Shown here in pieces: positions 26,639 to 35,554 of a stretch of 64,000 bases of DNA. A model generated the notes under the pieces. It did no database searches. It was not told the DNA's origin and worked only from the letters and a program-made list of their open reading frames with translations. The position numbers and the translations under genes were made by a program. The stretch lies in contig JALNXG010000009.1 in the NCBI GenBank assembly GCA_023230485.1, positions 1 to 64,000 on the forward strand, in the 5' to 3' direction. The DNA comes from Melioribacteraceae bacterium (GTDB taxonomy: Bacteria; Bacteroidota; Ignavibacteria; Ignavibacteriales; Melioribacteraceae). Within the stretch, counting starts at the first letter, position 1. Each line of letters opens with the position of its first letter.

Positions 26639-28405
26639 ATGAAATTCAATCATAGGACGCATACCTGCGGGGCATTGCGCGAAGAAAATATAGGCAGTCA
26701 TGTGGTATTAAATGGCTGGGTGAATATTCGTAGAGATTTAGGTGGAGTGATATTTATAGATTTAAGAGACCGTTACGGAATTACGCAGGTAGTTTTTGAA
26801 CCTCATTATAATCTCGAAGCACATGAATTAGGGAAAAAACTTAGAAGCGAATTTGTCGTTTCGATAGAGGGTAACGTAAGGAAGCGTCCCGAAGGAACGG
26901 AGAACCCATTATTAGATACTGGCAATATAGATGTAATGGTGGATAAGCTAATTATACTTAATCATGCGGATACACCCCCCTTCCCGATTGAAGAGAGCAT
27001 TGATGTAAGTGAAGACACGAGATTAAAATATAGATATTTGGATTTACGCCGTCCTAAGATGCAGCGTAATATGATGCTTCGTCATAAATTATATCAGAGT
27101 ACGAGAAGATATTTCGACGCGATGGATTTTATTGAAATCGAAACACCTGTATTAATGAAGAGCACTCCTGAAGGTGCACGTGATTTTATTGTCCCGAGCA
27201 GAATGCATAAGGGTAAGTTTTATGCTCTTCCTCAATCACCACAGCAATATAAGCAGTTATTAATGGTATCGGGATTCGATCGATATTTCCAAATAGTAAA
27301 ATGTTTTAGAGATGAAGATTTGAGAGCCGATCGTCAGCCTGAATTTACACAGATAGACCTTGAAATGTCATTCGTGGATGTCGATGATGTATTTGTTATT
27401 ATGGAAGGATTGATGAAGCAGTTATTCAAAGAATTAAAAGGGTATGATGTGGATCTTCCATTGCCGCGCCTTTCTTATGAAGAAGCAATGGAAAGATATG
27501 GAAGCGATAAACCGGATCTTAGATTTGGTCTTGAGATGGTTACTCTTAATGATGTATTTGCAAATGCAGAGTTTAGAGTTTTCAAAGATGCTCTTAATAG
27601 CAAAGGGATTATTACGGGCTTATTGGCAAAAGGATGCGGGGACTATACAAGAAATCAATTGGATGTACTTACCGATTTTGCTAAAAAGCAGGGTGCGGGT
27701 GGTTTGATTTGGATGCGAGTGAAAGAAAATGATCTCGAAGCACCAATTGCAAAATTCTTAAGTGATGATGAGAAAAAGGGACTTATAGAAAAATTAAATG
27801 CCGAACCCGGTGATCTACTTTTTATGCTTACCGGGCCGAAAACGAAAACATTAAATATAATGGGTCATTTACGTTTGGAGATGGCTCGCAGATTAGAATT
27901 AATTAAACACGATGCAAAACCGGCGTTATTATGGGTTACTGATTTTCCATTATTTGAATGGGATGAAGAGACGGGGCGTTATTATGCAATGCACCATCCA
28001 TTTACTGCTCCGAGAGTGGAAGATGAACAGTATATGGAATCTGATCCGGGTCGTGTTTATGCACGTGCTTATGATTTAGTTCTTGATGGTAATGAGATTG
28101 CGGGCGGAAGTATAAGAATCCATAATTCAGAACTTCAGGCGAAGATGTTCAAGGCATTAGGCATATCAGATGAAGAAGCGGCAGAGAAGTTTGGATTCTT
28201 AATGAATGCGTTTAAGTTCGGTGCGCCTCCTCATGGTGGAATGGCATTTGGTCTTGATCGTCTTTCGATGCTCTTCTCGGGTGAAAGTTCGATTCGAGAT
28301 GTAATTGCATTCCCAAAGACTTCTAGTGGTATGTCATTAATGGATGAATCACCATCAACAGTAGATGAACATCAATTAAAAGAACTACACATCAAGTTGA
28401 GGTAG
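26639..28405 (+). CDS. aspS: Aspartyl-tRNA synthetase, bacterial type
   Basis: 588 residues, the usual bacterial length with the GAD insertion. The N-terminal OB-fold reads the anticodon (GWVNIRRDLGGVIFIDLRDR). Class II motif 2 is RDEDLRADRQPEFTQIDLE; motif 3 is GGMAFGLDRLSMLFSG. Start ATG 26639 has AGGAG about 12 bases upstream. It is a single gene with its own presumed promoter in the 188 AT-rich bases after the divergent pdxB start. Whether it is discriminating or charges tRNA-Asn too depends on GatCAB, not visible here. Confidence 0.97.
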   Translation: MKFNHRTHTCGALREENIGSHVVLNGWVNIRRDLGGVIFIDLRDRYGITQVVFEPHYNLEAHELGKKLRSEFVVSIEGNVRKRPEGTENPLLDTGNIDVMVDKLIILNHADTPPFPIEESIDVSEDTRLKYRYLDLRRPKMQRNMMLRHKLYQSTRRYFDAMDFIEIETPVLMKSTPEGARDFIVPSRMHKGKFYALPQSPQQYKQLLMVSGFDRYFQIVKCFRDEDLRADRQPEFTQIDLEMSFVDVDDVFVIMEGLMKQLFKELKGYDVDLPLPRLSYEEAMERYGSDKPDLRFGLEMVTLNDVFANAEFRVFKDALNSKGIITGLLAKGCGDYTRNQLDVLTDFAKKQGAGGLIWMRVKENDLEAPIAKFLSDDEKKGLIEKLNAEPGDLLFMLTGPKTKTLNIMGHLRLEMARRLELIKHDAKPALLWVTDFPLFEWDEETGRYYAMHHPFTAPRVEDEQYMESDPGRVYARAYDLVLDGNEIAGGSIRIHNSELQAKMFKALGISDEEAAEKFGFLMNAFKFGAPPHGGMAFGLDRLSMLFSGESSIRDVIAFPKTSSGMSLMDESPSTVDEHQLKELHIKLR

Positions 28406-28425
28406 TATAAAAATCGTTTCAAAAT

Positions 28426-28446
28426 GAGCGGAAATTATTTCCGCTC
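28426..28446 (+). terminator. Probable terminator hairpin after aspS
   Basis: A perfect 9-bp stem GAGCGGAAA / TTTCCGCTC with a 3-base loop, 20 bases after the aspS stop. Only short T stretches follow, so termination may be partial. The remaining 200 bases up to the first pilin-like gene hold no gene. Confidence 0.6.
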
Positions 28447-28563
28447 GTGTATTTCTTACCTGTATATTTTACCGAATCATCATTTTATAACATATCTTGC
28501 AAATAAAAGTTTAATTTCCAATCTCTTTTCAATTTTTTATATGTAACAATTACCACATTTTAA

Positions 28564-28579
28564 TTGGCTTGCATTTTGA
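28564..28579 (+). promoter_or_regulatory. Near-match to a sigma-54 (-24/-12) promoter upstream of the pilin-like genes
   Basis: TTGGC at 28564-28568 with the GG pair at 28566-28567 is followed, after the correct 10 bases, by GA at 28578-28579 (consensus GC) inside TTGAA. The -24 half is good; the -12 half deviates. Transcription from it would give a leader of roughly 55 bases before the TTG start at 28646. An NtrC-type activator gene lies at 42499-43839. Confidence 0.4.
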
Positions 28580-28645
28580 ATGTATTAAAGCAATCTAGTG
28601 GCTATTTTGTTAGAAATGTATAAATTATGAAGATTGGAGTAGGTC

Positions 28646-29026
28646 TTGGGTCAGCAACAATTACTATTAATAGCACTCGGCATCATTATTGTTGGAATAG
28701 CGATAGTTGTTGGAGTCAATTTATTCCAAGCAAATGCAATTGAAGCTAAGAGAAATAACATTATTAATGAATCTGTAAATTTGGCGGCGATGGCACAGCA
28801 ATATTATATGAAACCGGTGGCTTATGGTGGTGGTGGTCGTTCTTTTACAGGTTGGACAATCCCAAGTGAATTAAAATTAACTGCTAACGGACATTTTAAT
28901 GCAGAAACCGGAGCTGACCAAGTAATTATTACTGCAACAGGTAATGAAGTAGTTACAGGAAATGATTCAGTCAAAGTTCAAGTTACAGTTTTACCAAGAA
29001 GTTTTCAAACAGTTGTAATTAAATAA
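28646..29026 (+). CDS. Pilin-like protein 1 (non-canonical N-terminus)
   Basis: 126 residues. TTG start with GGAG 7 bases upstream; a stop lies two codons upstream, and the ATG-started paralogue at 29088 has the same first residues, so the start is firm. MGQQQLLLI is followed by a hydrophobic helix to about residue 27, an amphipathic helix (to about 53) and a beta-rich globular part. This layout matches type IV pilins and pseudopilins, but the leader would be only Met-Gly, and Glu at mature position 5 is missing. It carries the motif GGGGRSFTGWTIP shared with its paralogue. There are no Cys residues. The neighbours are pilus assembly genes. Probable major or minor subunit; could instead be a simple membrane-anchored protein. 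Confidence 0.72.
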   Translation: MGQQQLLLIALGIIIVGIAIVVGVNLFQANAIEAKRNNIINESVNLAAMAQQYYMKPVAYGGGGRSFTGWTIPSELKLTANGHFNAETGADQVIITATGNEVVTGNDSVKVQVTVLPRSFQTVVIK

Positions 29027-29029
29027 ACT

Positions 29030-29053
29030 TTTAGTATCTCAATAAATACTAAA
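29030..29053 (+). other. AU-rich hairpin between the two pilin-like genes
   Basis: TTTAGTAT / ATACTAAA, an 8-bp stem with an 8-base loop, directly after the first pilin-like stop. It is not followed by a T-run, so it could affect mRNA processing or stability rather than termination. Confidence 0.35.
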
Positions 29054-29087
29054 TAAAAATCAATAACATGTTATAAGGAGTAGAATC

Positions 29088-29480
29088 ATGGGTCAACAAC
29101 AACTTTTACTTATCGTGCTTGGAGTTATCATTGTTGGTATCGCAGTTGTAGTAGGTATCAATGTTTTCACAGCTAGCAGTTCTCAAGCTAATAGAGATGC
29201 AATAACAGCAGATCTAACAAATTTAGCTTCATTAGCACAGACATATTACAGAAAACCAACAGCTTTAGGCGGTGGTGGTAATACATTTACAGGATGGACT
29301 GTACCTACCTCATTGGTTAGAACTCCAAATATGAGTGTTGACGTAGCACCAACCGTTGCAGCACAAACCGTTACTTTAGTTGCGGAAGGGACTGAAAATG
29401 GTAACACGGCGGCCAATAAAGTTAAAGTAACGATGATAGTTGGTCCGAATGCAATTACATCAACAACTATCAACAATTAA
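29088..29480 (+). CDS. Pilin-like protein 2 (non-canonical N-terminus)
   Basis: 130 residues, ATG with AAGGAG 7 bases upstream, the strongest ribosome site in this stretch, suggesting high expression. The first 24 residues are nearly identical to those of the preceding gene, and GGGGNTFTGWTVP is conserved; the C-terminal halves differ, so the pair arose by an old tandem duplication. There is no classical G-F-T-L-I-E motif. A strong terminator follows, before the assembly genes, as often seen when structural subunits must outnumber machine parts. Probable major subunit of a pilus or pseudopilus; this is inference. Confidence 0.74.
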   Translation: MGQQQLLLIVLGVIIVGIAVVVGINVFTASSSQANRDAITADLTNLASLAQTYYRKPTALGGGGNTFTGWTVPTSLVRTPNMSVDVAPTVAAQTVTLVAEGTENGNTAANKVKVTMIVGPNAITSTTINN

Positions 29481-29525
29481 TTTACGTAGATTAAAAAATT
29501 ATTTTAGCATAATTTTTGCTAAATT

Positions 29526-29557
29526 AAAGCCGGTGAATTATTGCCGGCTTTTTTTTT
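29526..29557 (+). terminator. Strong intrinsic terminator after the pilin-like genes
   Basis: AAAGCCGG / CCGGCTTT stem with a 10-base loop followed by nine T in a row. It lies 45 bases after the second pilin-like stop and 32 bases before the GspF-like gene, so the machinery genes rely on read-through or on another promoter. Confidence 0.88.
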
Positions 29558-29588
29558 ATAAACTTATTTAACACAATACCGGTTTCTT

Positions 29589-30932
29589 ATGATTGAAGTA
29601 CGATTCAATGCAATTAAAATAAACGGTCAGCCGATAAACGGAACTCTTAATTCGATGTCGTTTAAAGATGCTAAAGATAAAATCCATCGTTTAGTAGATA
29701 AGAACCAATTAAAATTAATCAGCATAGAGAAAAAATCTGCCTATCTTTACAAAATAAGGAAAGGTACAGATAAGCCGATTACAGGTGAACAGAAAGCTTT
29801 CTCTAAAGAGGAAGTTGCTACAGCTCTTAGAAAACTCGGTTATACTGTTATTTCGGTAAATAGAAAATGGTTCGATTTTAATCTAAAACCACCAACTCAA
29901 GATATTGTCTCATTCGTTAAAATCAGCGCAGAACTTCTCGATCAAAAACTTCCATTCAGTGAGATTCTTACTCTTATGATTAATGATGTGGAGAATAAAA
30001 CTTTAAGAGAAACCTTAAAACAAATTAATAACGAGATGAAGAAAGGAACAGATAGCCAAGCAGTTTTTATGCGTTATGAATCGGTCTTCGGAAAGTTTAC
30101 TGCTTATATGCTAGGTCTTGCATCTAAAAGCGGAAATATGGCTGAGATTTATAAAGCTACTGCAAAATTTTTAGAACGTCAGCAGGAATTTAAGAAGAAT
30201 TTACGAAGCGCGTTAATCACTCCTTTTGTAACTATATTTATTTTATTTCTTGCAGTGCTCTTTTATGTAGGGTATATTTTCCCGGAGACAGCAAAATTAT
30301 TCGTTAAGTTTAACATCGATCTTCCCCCCATGACAAAGGCAACGTTATTAATTTCTGACTTTTTGATGAACAACTTTATTATTATTATTATATTGATGAT
30401 AGCACCTCCTATTGCATTAGTATATTGGGCAAAAACTAAACAGGGAAGGCTCTTTGTGGATAAATGGCAGATGAAAATTCCGGTAATTGGGTCATTAATT
30501 CATAAAACAGCAATAGAGGTTTTCTGCCGTGTATTTTATACTCTTTATAGCGGATCGGCAGAGAGTATTGAGCCGATTAGGATTGCATCTGAAGCATGCG
30601 GCAATGCTTATTTCGAAAGCCAGATAAAAAACGTTGCTTTACCATTAATGGTAAAAAGAGGTATGGGCATTACGGAATCGTTTGAGGCATCCGGTGTATT
30701 CACGGATACTGCACTCTCACGTTTCCATTCAGGCGAGGAGACAGGAACGATTAAAAATACAGCATTGCAGTTAGCAAATTATTATGAGAGCGAAACAGTA
30801 TATAGATTAAAAAATATTATAGAAATGGTTCAGGTTTTTATTGCTATGATTATCATGGTAGTAATGATCGGACTGACTTTAGTATCGGCAGAGACCGCGA
30901 CTATAAGTCCAAAATCACCAATGTCTCAATAA
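29589..30932 (+). CDS. Type II secretion/type IV pilus inner-membrane platform protein (GspF/PilC)
   Basis: 447 residues. An N-terminal extra domain (1-105) precedes two GspF domains (about 110-230 and 310-430), each with a long helix and a G-E-x-T/S-G type motif: ASKSGNMAEIYK in the first and HSGEETGTIKN in the second. Membrane helices lie at about 211-233, 258-282 and 412-435. The protein is the platform on which the assembly ATPase acts. It heads the machinery genes; the GspE gene follows 13 bases later. Confidence 0.9.
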   Translation: MIEVRFNAIKINGQPINGTLNSMSFKDAKDKIHRLVDKNQLKLISIEKKSAYLYKIRKGTDKPITGEQKAFSKEEVATALRKLGYTVISVNRKWFDFNLKPPTQDIVSFVKISAELLDQKLPFSEILTLMINDVENKTLRETLKQINNEMKKGTDSQAVFMRYESVFGKFTAYMLGLASKSGNMAEIYKATAKFLERQQEFKKNLRSALITPFVTIFILFLAVLFYVGYIFPETAKLFVKFNIDLPPMTKATLLISDFLMNNFIIIIILMIAPPIALVYWAKTKQGRLFVDKWQMKIPVIGSLIHKTAIEVFCRVFYTLYSGSAESIEPIRIASEACGNAYFESQIKNVALPLMVKRGMGITESFEASGVFTDTALSRFHSGEETGTIKNTALQLANYYESETVYRLKNIIEMVQVFIAMIIMVVMIGLTLVSAETATISPKSPMSQ

Positions 30933-30945
30933 GAAGAAAAATACT

Positions 30946-32733
30946 ATGTTAGACGTAGCAATGGAAATGTCGGATAAGATTGGTTATCTTTTATTAAAGA
31001 AAGGGATAATCGATTCCAAAATTCTTGAAGAATCGCTCAAAATTAAAGAAGCCGACCAGGCAACAAAAAAAAGAAATTTAGCTCAAATATTAGTAGATGA
31101 ATTTCAGTTTGATCACGATATGATATTCCGTGAAGTGGCTGTATTATATGCATTCAAGGAGCTTATAGTACACTTCGAGGAACTCACCGATGAGCGTATA
31201 GCAGAAATAAAAGGGCTATTAAATAAAGGGGGCGAGGATACTAAAAAAATGCTTCTTGAGCATCGCGTACTCCCATATAAATTTGATGATAGGATTAAAG
31301 ATAAGCTTGTTCTTGCCGCAGTAGATCCAACAGATAGAACACTCGTAAAAATTGCATACTCTCTTAATGCAAAAAAATATGAAATTAATTTTTTACGCAA
31401 GAAAGATTATGATAAATTAATTGCACTTATAGTCCCGGCAGAGAATGAATATCTAAAAGCGATTCAAGAAGCAAATGAAGAGATACAGGTAGCGGCAGAA
31501 GAATCTTCGGTGGATGAAGATGAACTTGATGCTGAAATAAATAAATCTGCTCTTATAAATCTTATTGAAGCTGCACTAGTTGAAGGAACAAGAAAAGGGG
31601 TAAGTGATATTCACGTAATCCCAAAACCGGGTAATAAAACAGAAATTCATTTCAGGACAGATGGCAAACTGAATTTATGGCATGTTCAGGAAGGTACACT
31701 TCCGGAAGCAGTAATGGCAGTAGTAAAAGACCGCTCGAAAGGATTAGACAGATTTGAAAGGGAACGCGCTCAAGATGGTTTTATTCAGCGTGAAATTGAT
31801 GGACATATAATTCGTTTCCGTGTATCGGTGCTTCCGATGGTTGGTACTGAACTTAAAAATAAATTTGAAAGTATTGTAATTCGTATCCTCGATGATAGAA
31901 AAGTTATAAGAGATCTTAGCAAGCTTGGATTAACAGGATATTCAAATACGGCATTCGTAAAAGCAATTACACAACCGCAGGGGATGATTATATTAACAGG
32001 TCCCACCGGATCGGGAAAATCAACTACTCTTGTTGCCGCACTTTATCAAGTAATTAATCCAACCAAAAATGTTTTGACAGTCGAGGATCCTGTTGAGTAC
32101 GTTATTGAAGGAGCACGCCAATTAAAGATTGGTTATAAGATGAACTTCGAGCAGGCGATAAGATCAATATTAAGGCACGATCCTGATATCGTCTTAGTAG
32201 GTGAGATGCGCGATAAAGAGACAGCCGAAACAGCTATCAAATTAGCTAATACAGGTCACTTAACTTTTTCTACACTTCACACTAATGATGCACCTTCGGC
32301 AGTTGCTCGTTTATTTAAAATGGGTGTTGAACCATTCCTTATTGCTTATGCAATTAATATTATTGTGGCTCAGAGACTTATTAGAAAATTATGCGATAAC
32401 TGCAAAAAAGTAACTACTAACTTAGAAGAGGTAGTGGGAAATCTTGACTTGAATTATGATGATTATAAAGACCACACAATATATGAAGCAGTGGGATGCG
32501 ATAGATGCAATCAATCGGGCTATAAAGGTAGAATGGCAATTCATGAAGCATTATATTTTACTAAAGAGATTAGAAAAGCAATTGTAAATGCAGGTGATGA
32601 TGTAGATGAAGAAGCAATTAGAGAACAAGCAAGAAAAGATGGCACTTTAAGTCTTCGTGATGCGGGGTTCGAGAAAGTTAGACTCGGACTTACAAGTTTT
32701 CATGAAGTTATTGGTGCAACTATGGAAGAATAG
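30946..32733 (+). CDS. Assembly ATPase GspE/PilB
   Basis: 595 residues. The N-terminal MshEN-type domain (about 1-185) may bind a regulator such as cyclic-di-GMP, but this is not shown. The motor domain has Walker A GPTGSGKST (about residue 350), the Asp box TVEDPVEYVIEG, Walker B RHDPDIVLVGEMRD and the His box TGHLTFSTLHTND. The zinc-binding tetracysteine is present: C-D-N-C near 482 and C-D-R-C near 517. It powers pilus or pseudopilus extension. Start ATG 30946; a second ATG lies 5 codons in. Confidence 0.93.
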   Translation: MLDVAMEMSDKIGYLLLKKGIIDSKILEESLKIKEADQATKKRNLAQILVDEFQFDHDMIFREVAVLYAFKELIVHFEELTDERIAEIKGLLNKGGEDTKKMLLEHRVLPYKFDDRIKDKLVLAAVDPTDRTLVKIAYSLNAKKYEINFLRKKDYDKLIALIVPAENEYLKAIQEANEEIQVAAEESSVDEDELDAEINKSALINLIEAALVEGTRKGVSDIHVIPKPGNKTEIHFRTDGKLNLWHVQEGTLPEAVMAVVKDRSKGLDRFERERAQDGFIQREIDGHIIRFRVSVLPMVGTELKNKFESIVIRILDDRKVIRDLSKLGLTGYSNTAFVKAITQPQGMIILTGPTGSGKSTTLVAALYQVINPTKNVLTVEDPVEYVIEGARQLKIGYKMNFEQAIRSILRHDPDIVLVGEMRDKETAETAIKLANTGHLTFSTLHTNDAPSAVARLFKMGVEPFLIAYAINIIVAQRLIRKLCDNCKKVTTNLEEVVGNLDLNYDDYKDHTIYEAVGCDRCNQSGYKGRMAIHEALYFTKEIRKAIVNAGDDVDEEAIREQARKDGTLSLRDAGFEKVRLGLTSFHEVIGATMEE

Positions 32734-32762
32734 TATTAATTTATACATAAAATTTTTGGTTA

Positions 32763-33995
32763 TTGCGGATGATTGAAAACGCTAAGTCAATTTTATCTTT
32801 TTTTACCTCCAAGATACCTCCGGTAGTAATGGGACCGGAGAGAATAAATTTTATTATCGAGAATATCGATAAACTTCAAAATGAGCAAAAATTACAGGTA
32901 ATTAAGTTAGCCAATCATATATTAACCTATATGATTGAGCATCAAGCATCAGATATTGAAATTGGCGGAATGGGAACTAATGGATTTGCATGGCTACGAA
33001 TTCATGGTAAAAAAGAAAAAGCAAAAGAACTTCCTATTCTTAATAATGATGAATGGGCTGTTTTAATAGTATCTCTACTATCAAAAAATCAATTAAAATT
33101 ATTAGTCGAAAAAAGAAACTTAGATTTTAGCTATACTTTTTTTTATGAAAAGCATCAGAGGTATGTTCGCTTTAGAGCTGATACTTATTATGATTTAGAT
33201 ACATTAACTTTAAATATGAGAGCGATTGCAACTAATATTCGCTCACTTGATTCGCTTGAGTTTCATCCATTAGCAGTTAAGCAGATGAGTCATGGGTTTA
33301 TTAAGTTTGGACTTTCATTAGTAACGGGAATTACAGGATCAGGAAAATCCACAACACTTGATTCAATAATTGATTATCATAATAAGTTCGATCCGTGTCA
33401 TATAGTAATTATAGCAGCACCTATTGAGTATGTACATACTTCAAATGCCTCTATTATTAAGCATCGGGAAGTTGGAAGGGATGTTCTTTCTTTTAAGGAA
33501 GGCGTTATTCAATCCTTAAGACAGGACCCTGATATTATTGTAATAGGTGAGATGAGAGACCCGGATACTATTTTGGCGGCATTAGAAGTAACAGATACCG
33601 GGCATAAAGTTTTTTCCACGCTACATACTTCATCGGCTGTGGAATCGTTGGATAGAATTATTGCGGAAGTGGAAACCGGCGAACAAGATAGAGTTAGAAA
33701 TCGATTAGCTGATGTTTTGGTTTCAGTAGTATCGCAAAAATTAGTCCCTAGTACTGATGGGAGAAGAGTTCTTGCTAAAGAAGTATTAATTAGCACTCCA
33801 TCAATTAGAGCTGCCATTAAAAGTAATAATACAAGTGAAATTTATGGTATGATTACACAGGGAAGAGACGTTGGTATGGTAACAATGGAACAAGATTTGC
33901 TAAGACTTTATCAAGAAAGAAGAATAACGGCTGAGAATACATTAGCATATGCGAATAATAAAGTTAGAATGCTACAAATAATGAAAGGGATATGA
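32763..33995 (+). CDS. PilT-like ATPase
   Basis: About 410 residues from TTG 32763; ATG 32769, two codons in, is equally possible as no clear ribosome site decides. The motor core has Walker A GITGSGKST (about residue 190), Asp box IIAAPIEYVHTS (the usual E-D-P-I-E is here A-A-P-I-E), Walker B RQDPDIIVIGEMRDPDTI and DTGHKVFSTLHTSSAV. There is no tetracysteine, so it fits the PilT/PilU retraction type. The N-terminal part (1-150) is longer than in typical PilT. It overlaps the next gene by 4 bases. Its presence favours a dynamic pilus over a pure T2SS. Confidence 0.9.
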   Translation: MRMIENAKSILSFFTSKIPPVVMGPERINFIIENIDKLQNEQKLQVIKLANHILTYMIEHQASDIEIGGMGTNGFAWLRIHGKKEKAKELPILNNDEWAVLIVSLLSKNQLKLLVEKRNLDFSYTFFYEKHQRYVRFRADTYYDLDTLTLNMRAIATNIRSLDSLEFHPLAVKQMSHGFIKFGLSLVTGITGSGKSTTLDSIIDYHNKFDPCHIVIIAAPIEYVHTSNASIIKHREVGRDVLSFKEGVIQSLRQDPDIIVIGEMRDPDTILAALEVTDTGHKVFSTLHTSSAVESLDRIIAEVETGEQDRVRNRLADVLVSVVSQKLVPSTDGRRVLAKEVLISTPSIRAAIKSNNTSEIYGMITQGRDVGMVTMEQDLLRLYQERRITAENTLAYANNKVRMLQIMKGI

Positions 33996-35554
33996 CAAAA
34001 CCGGTAGTCTGCATATATTGCGAAGGGAGCGATGCTAAGATAGCAGTCGTTGCTAAAGAAAAAGAAACTATTAGAGTACTCAAAGTAGCTTCTTTAACTA
34101 TGGCTTCGATGTATCAATCACCTTCCAGACAGGAGAATGATTTTAATCTTCCTATGCCTGAATCCGGCGGGGAATTATCATTCGATAGTTTAGATGATAC
34201 TGCTACACCTATTGGTGTGGATGTAGGTGCAAATGATATTGCGCAGGTAGCCGCTTCACTTTCCAGTTTCCAAATTTCTAAAATGGAATTTATTCCTGTT
34301 ATAACAGAGCCTACTGTTAATTTCCACGTCTATGAAGGTCCACGTGACGAAAAAAAGAATAAGCTAATCGAAGCAATAATAAAAGATATTCAAACCGTAA
34401 AAGGGATTACGGTCGCTCCGGATGCAATAGATTATCTTGAGTTAAATGCAAATCAGCTCCTATCGGTATTTATCGAAGGCGATATTCATTGCGTAAGTGT
34501 AGTTAATCTTCTTGCCAATTTTATTAAAAAGCGATATCTAAAGATTCCTACTATTAAAACGGCTGAATTAGCATTATCGTTTTTTGTGGGTAAGACAAAT
34601 AAATTTTTCCCCGAAGACTATTCTCTTATTATTTATATCGGTAAAGAATATAGTAAGCTCATATTCTTAGAAGGACAGAAATTAAAACATATCGGCTCTA
34701 CACTAGATATAGGTACAAAAAATCTGCACACTTATGATGTCTATTTTTCCAAGATATTATTAGAGATGGAAAATGGACAGGTCCCTAAACTCGATAATAT
34801 AATTATATGCGGAGAGGATCGTTCCGAAAATTTAATGCTTTCGTTTTATGGCACATTCCCCGAAGCAAATGTATCGGAATTAAAATTTGAAGATCTCGTA
34901 ACTCGTGAATTGCCAATTGAAGATATTGAGAATCTTGCGCTTTATGCTGTTCCTATTTCAGCGGCAGTAGAATATTTTGATGAACTAGACAGGAAGCATA
35001 AGGGAGTAAATTTCCTTCCTAAGTATGTCCAAGAGAATCAAAAGTTTTTACAGTTCGGATGGCATAGTTATGCATTGCTTCCATTTCTGTTCGGTGCTGC
35101 TATGTTCTTCACTCTTCAAACGTTATCGAATAATAGAACGATTAATGAATTAGATTCAGAGGTTGCACGCTTAACACTTCGTCAATTAGAGAATCAAGTT
35201 CTCGTAGAGCAAATTACCCCATTAGATAATAGAATTAATAGCTTCGATGAAACGCAATCGGTTCTTGATAGTGTGGCAGCGGGCTCCGGTTTATGGAATT
35301 ATAATCTTTCAAATATTTCTGATTTTGCAGAAAGGCGAAGAAATTTTTGGATTAGTAAACTTGATATAAGCGAAAATGAAAAAACAAGAATTATCGGTTA
35401 TTCGCTTTCAAGAAATGTATTAACTGAGTTCGCAAAATATCTTCAGGTATCCAACTTAAAAAATATTAAATTTGAACCGCTCCGAGAAAAGAACGCATTT
35501 TCATATACTATCGAATTTGACTTAGCTAAAAAGGATACAAACGGTACAAAATGA
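33992..35554 (+). CDS. PilM-PilN fusion (GspL-like) pilus assembly protein
   Basis: 520 residues. Residues 1-340 resemble the actin-like PilM/GspL cytoplasmic domain: D-Y-L-E-L-N, an ATPase-like LIIYIGKEYSKLIFLEGQK strand pair and a late Y-A-V-P-I-S-A-A-V-E-Y helix. VNFLPKYVQE near 343 is the short PilN cytoplasmic peptide, followed by one membrane helix (about 358-378), a coiled coil (to about 420) and a periplasmic ferredoxin-like part. The two proteins are usually separate in type IV pilus loci; here they are one chain, as in GspL. It overlaps neighbours by 4 bases on each side. Confidence 0.8.
   Translation: MTKPVVCIYCEGSDAKIAVVAKEKETIRVLKVASLTMASMYQSPSRQENDFNLPMPESGGELSFDSLDDTATPIGVDVGANDIAQVAASLSSFQISKMEFIPVITEPTVNFHVYEGPRDEKKNKLIEAIIKDIQTVKGITVAPDAIDYLELNANQLLSVFIEGDIHCVSVVNLLANFIKKRYLKIPTIKTAELALSFFVGKTNKFFPEDYSLIIYIGKEYSKLIFLEGQKLKHIGSTLDIGTKNLHTYDVYFSKILLEMENGQVPKLDNIIICGEDRSENLMLSFYGTFPEANVSELKFEDLVTRELPIEDIENLALYAVPISAAVEYFDELDRKHKGVNFLPKYVQENQKFLQFGWHSYALLPFLFGAAMFFTLQTLSNNRTINELDSEVARLTLRQLENQVLVEQITPLDNRINSFDETQSVLDSVAAGSGLWNYNLSNISDFAERRRNFWISKLDISENEKTRIIGYSLSRNVLTEFAKYLQVSNLKNIKFEPLREKNAFSYTIEFDLAKKDTNGTK

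Noticed and set aside
33509..33817. Minus-strand open frame of 102 residues
   Set aside because: Opposite the conserved motor domain of the PilT-like ATPase; no ribosome site and no neighbours on that strand.
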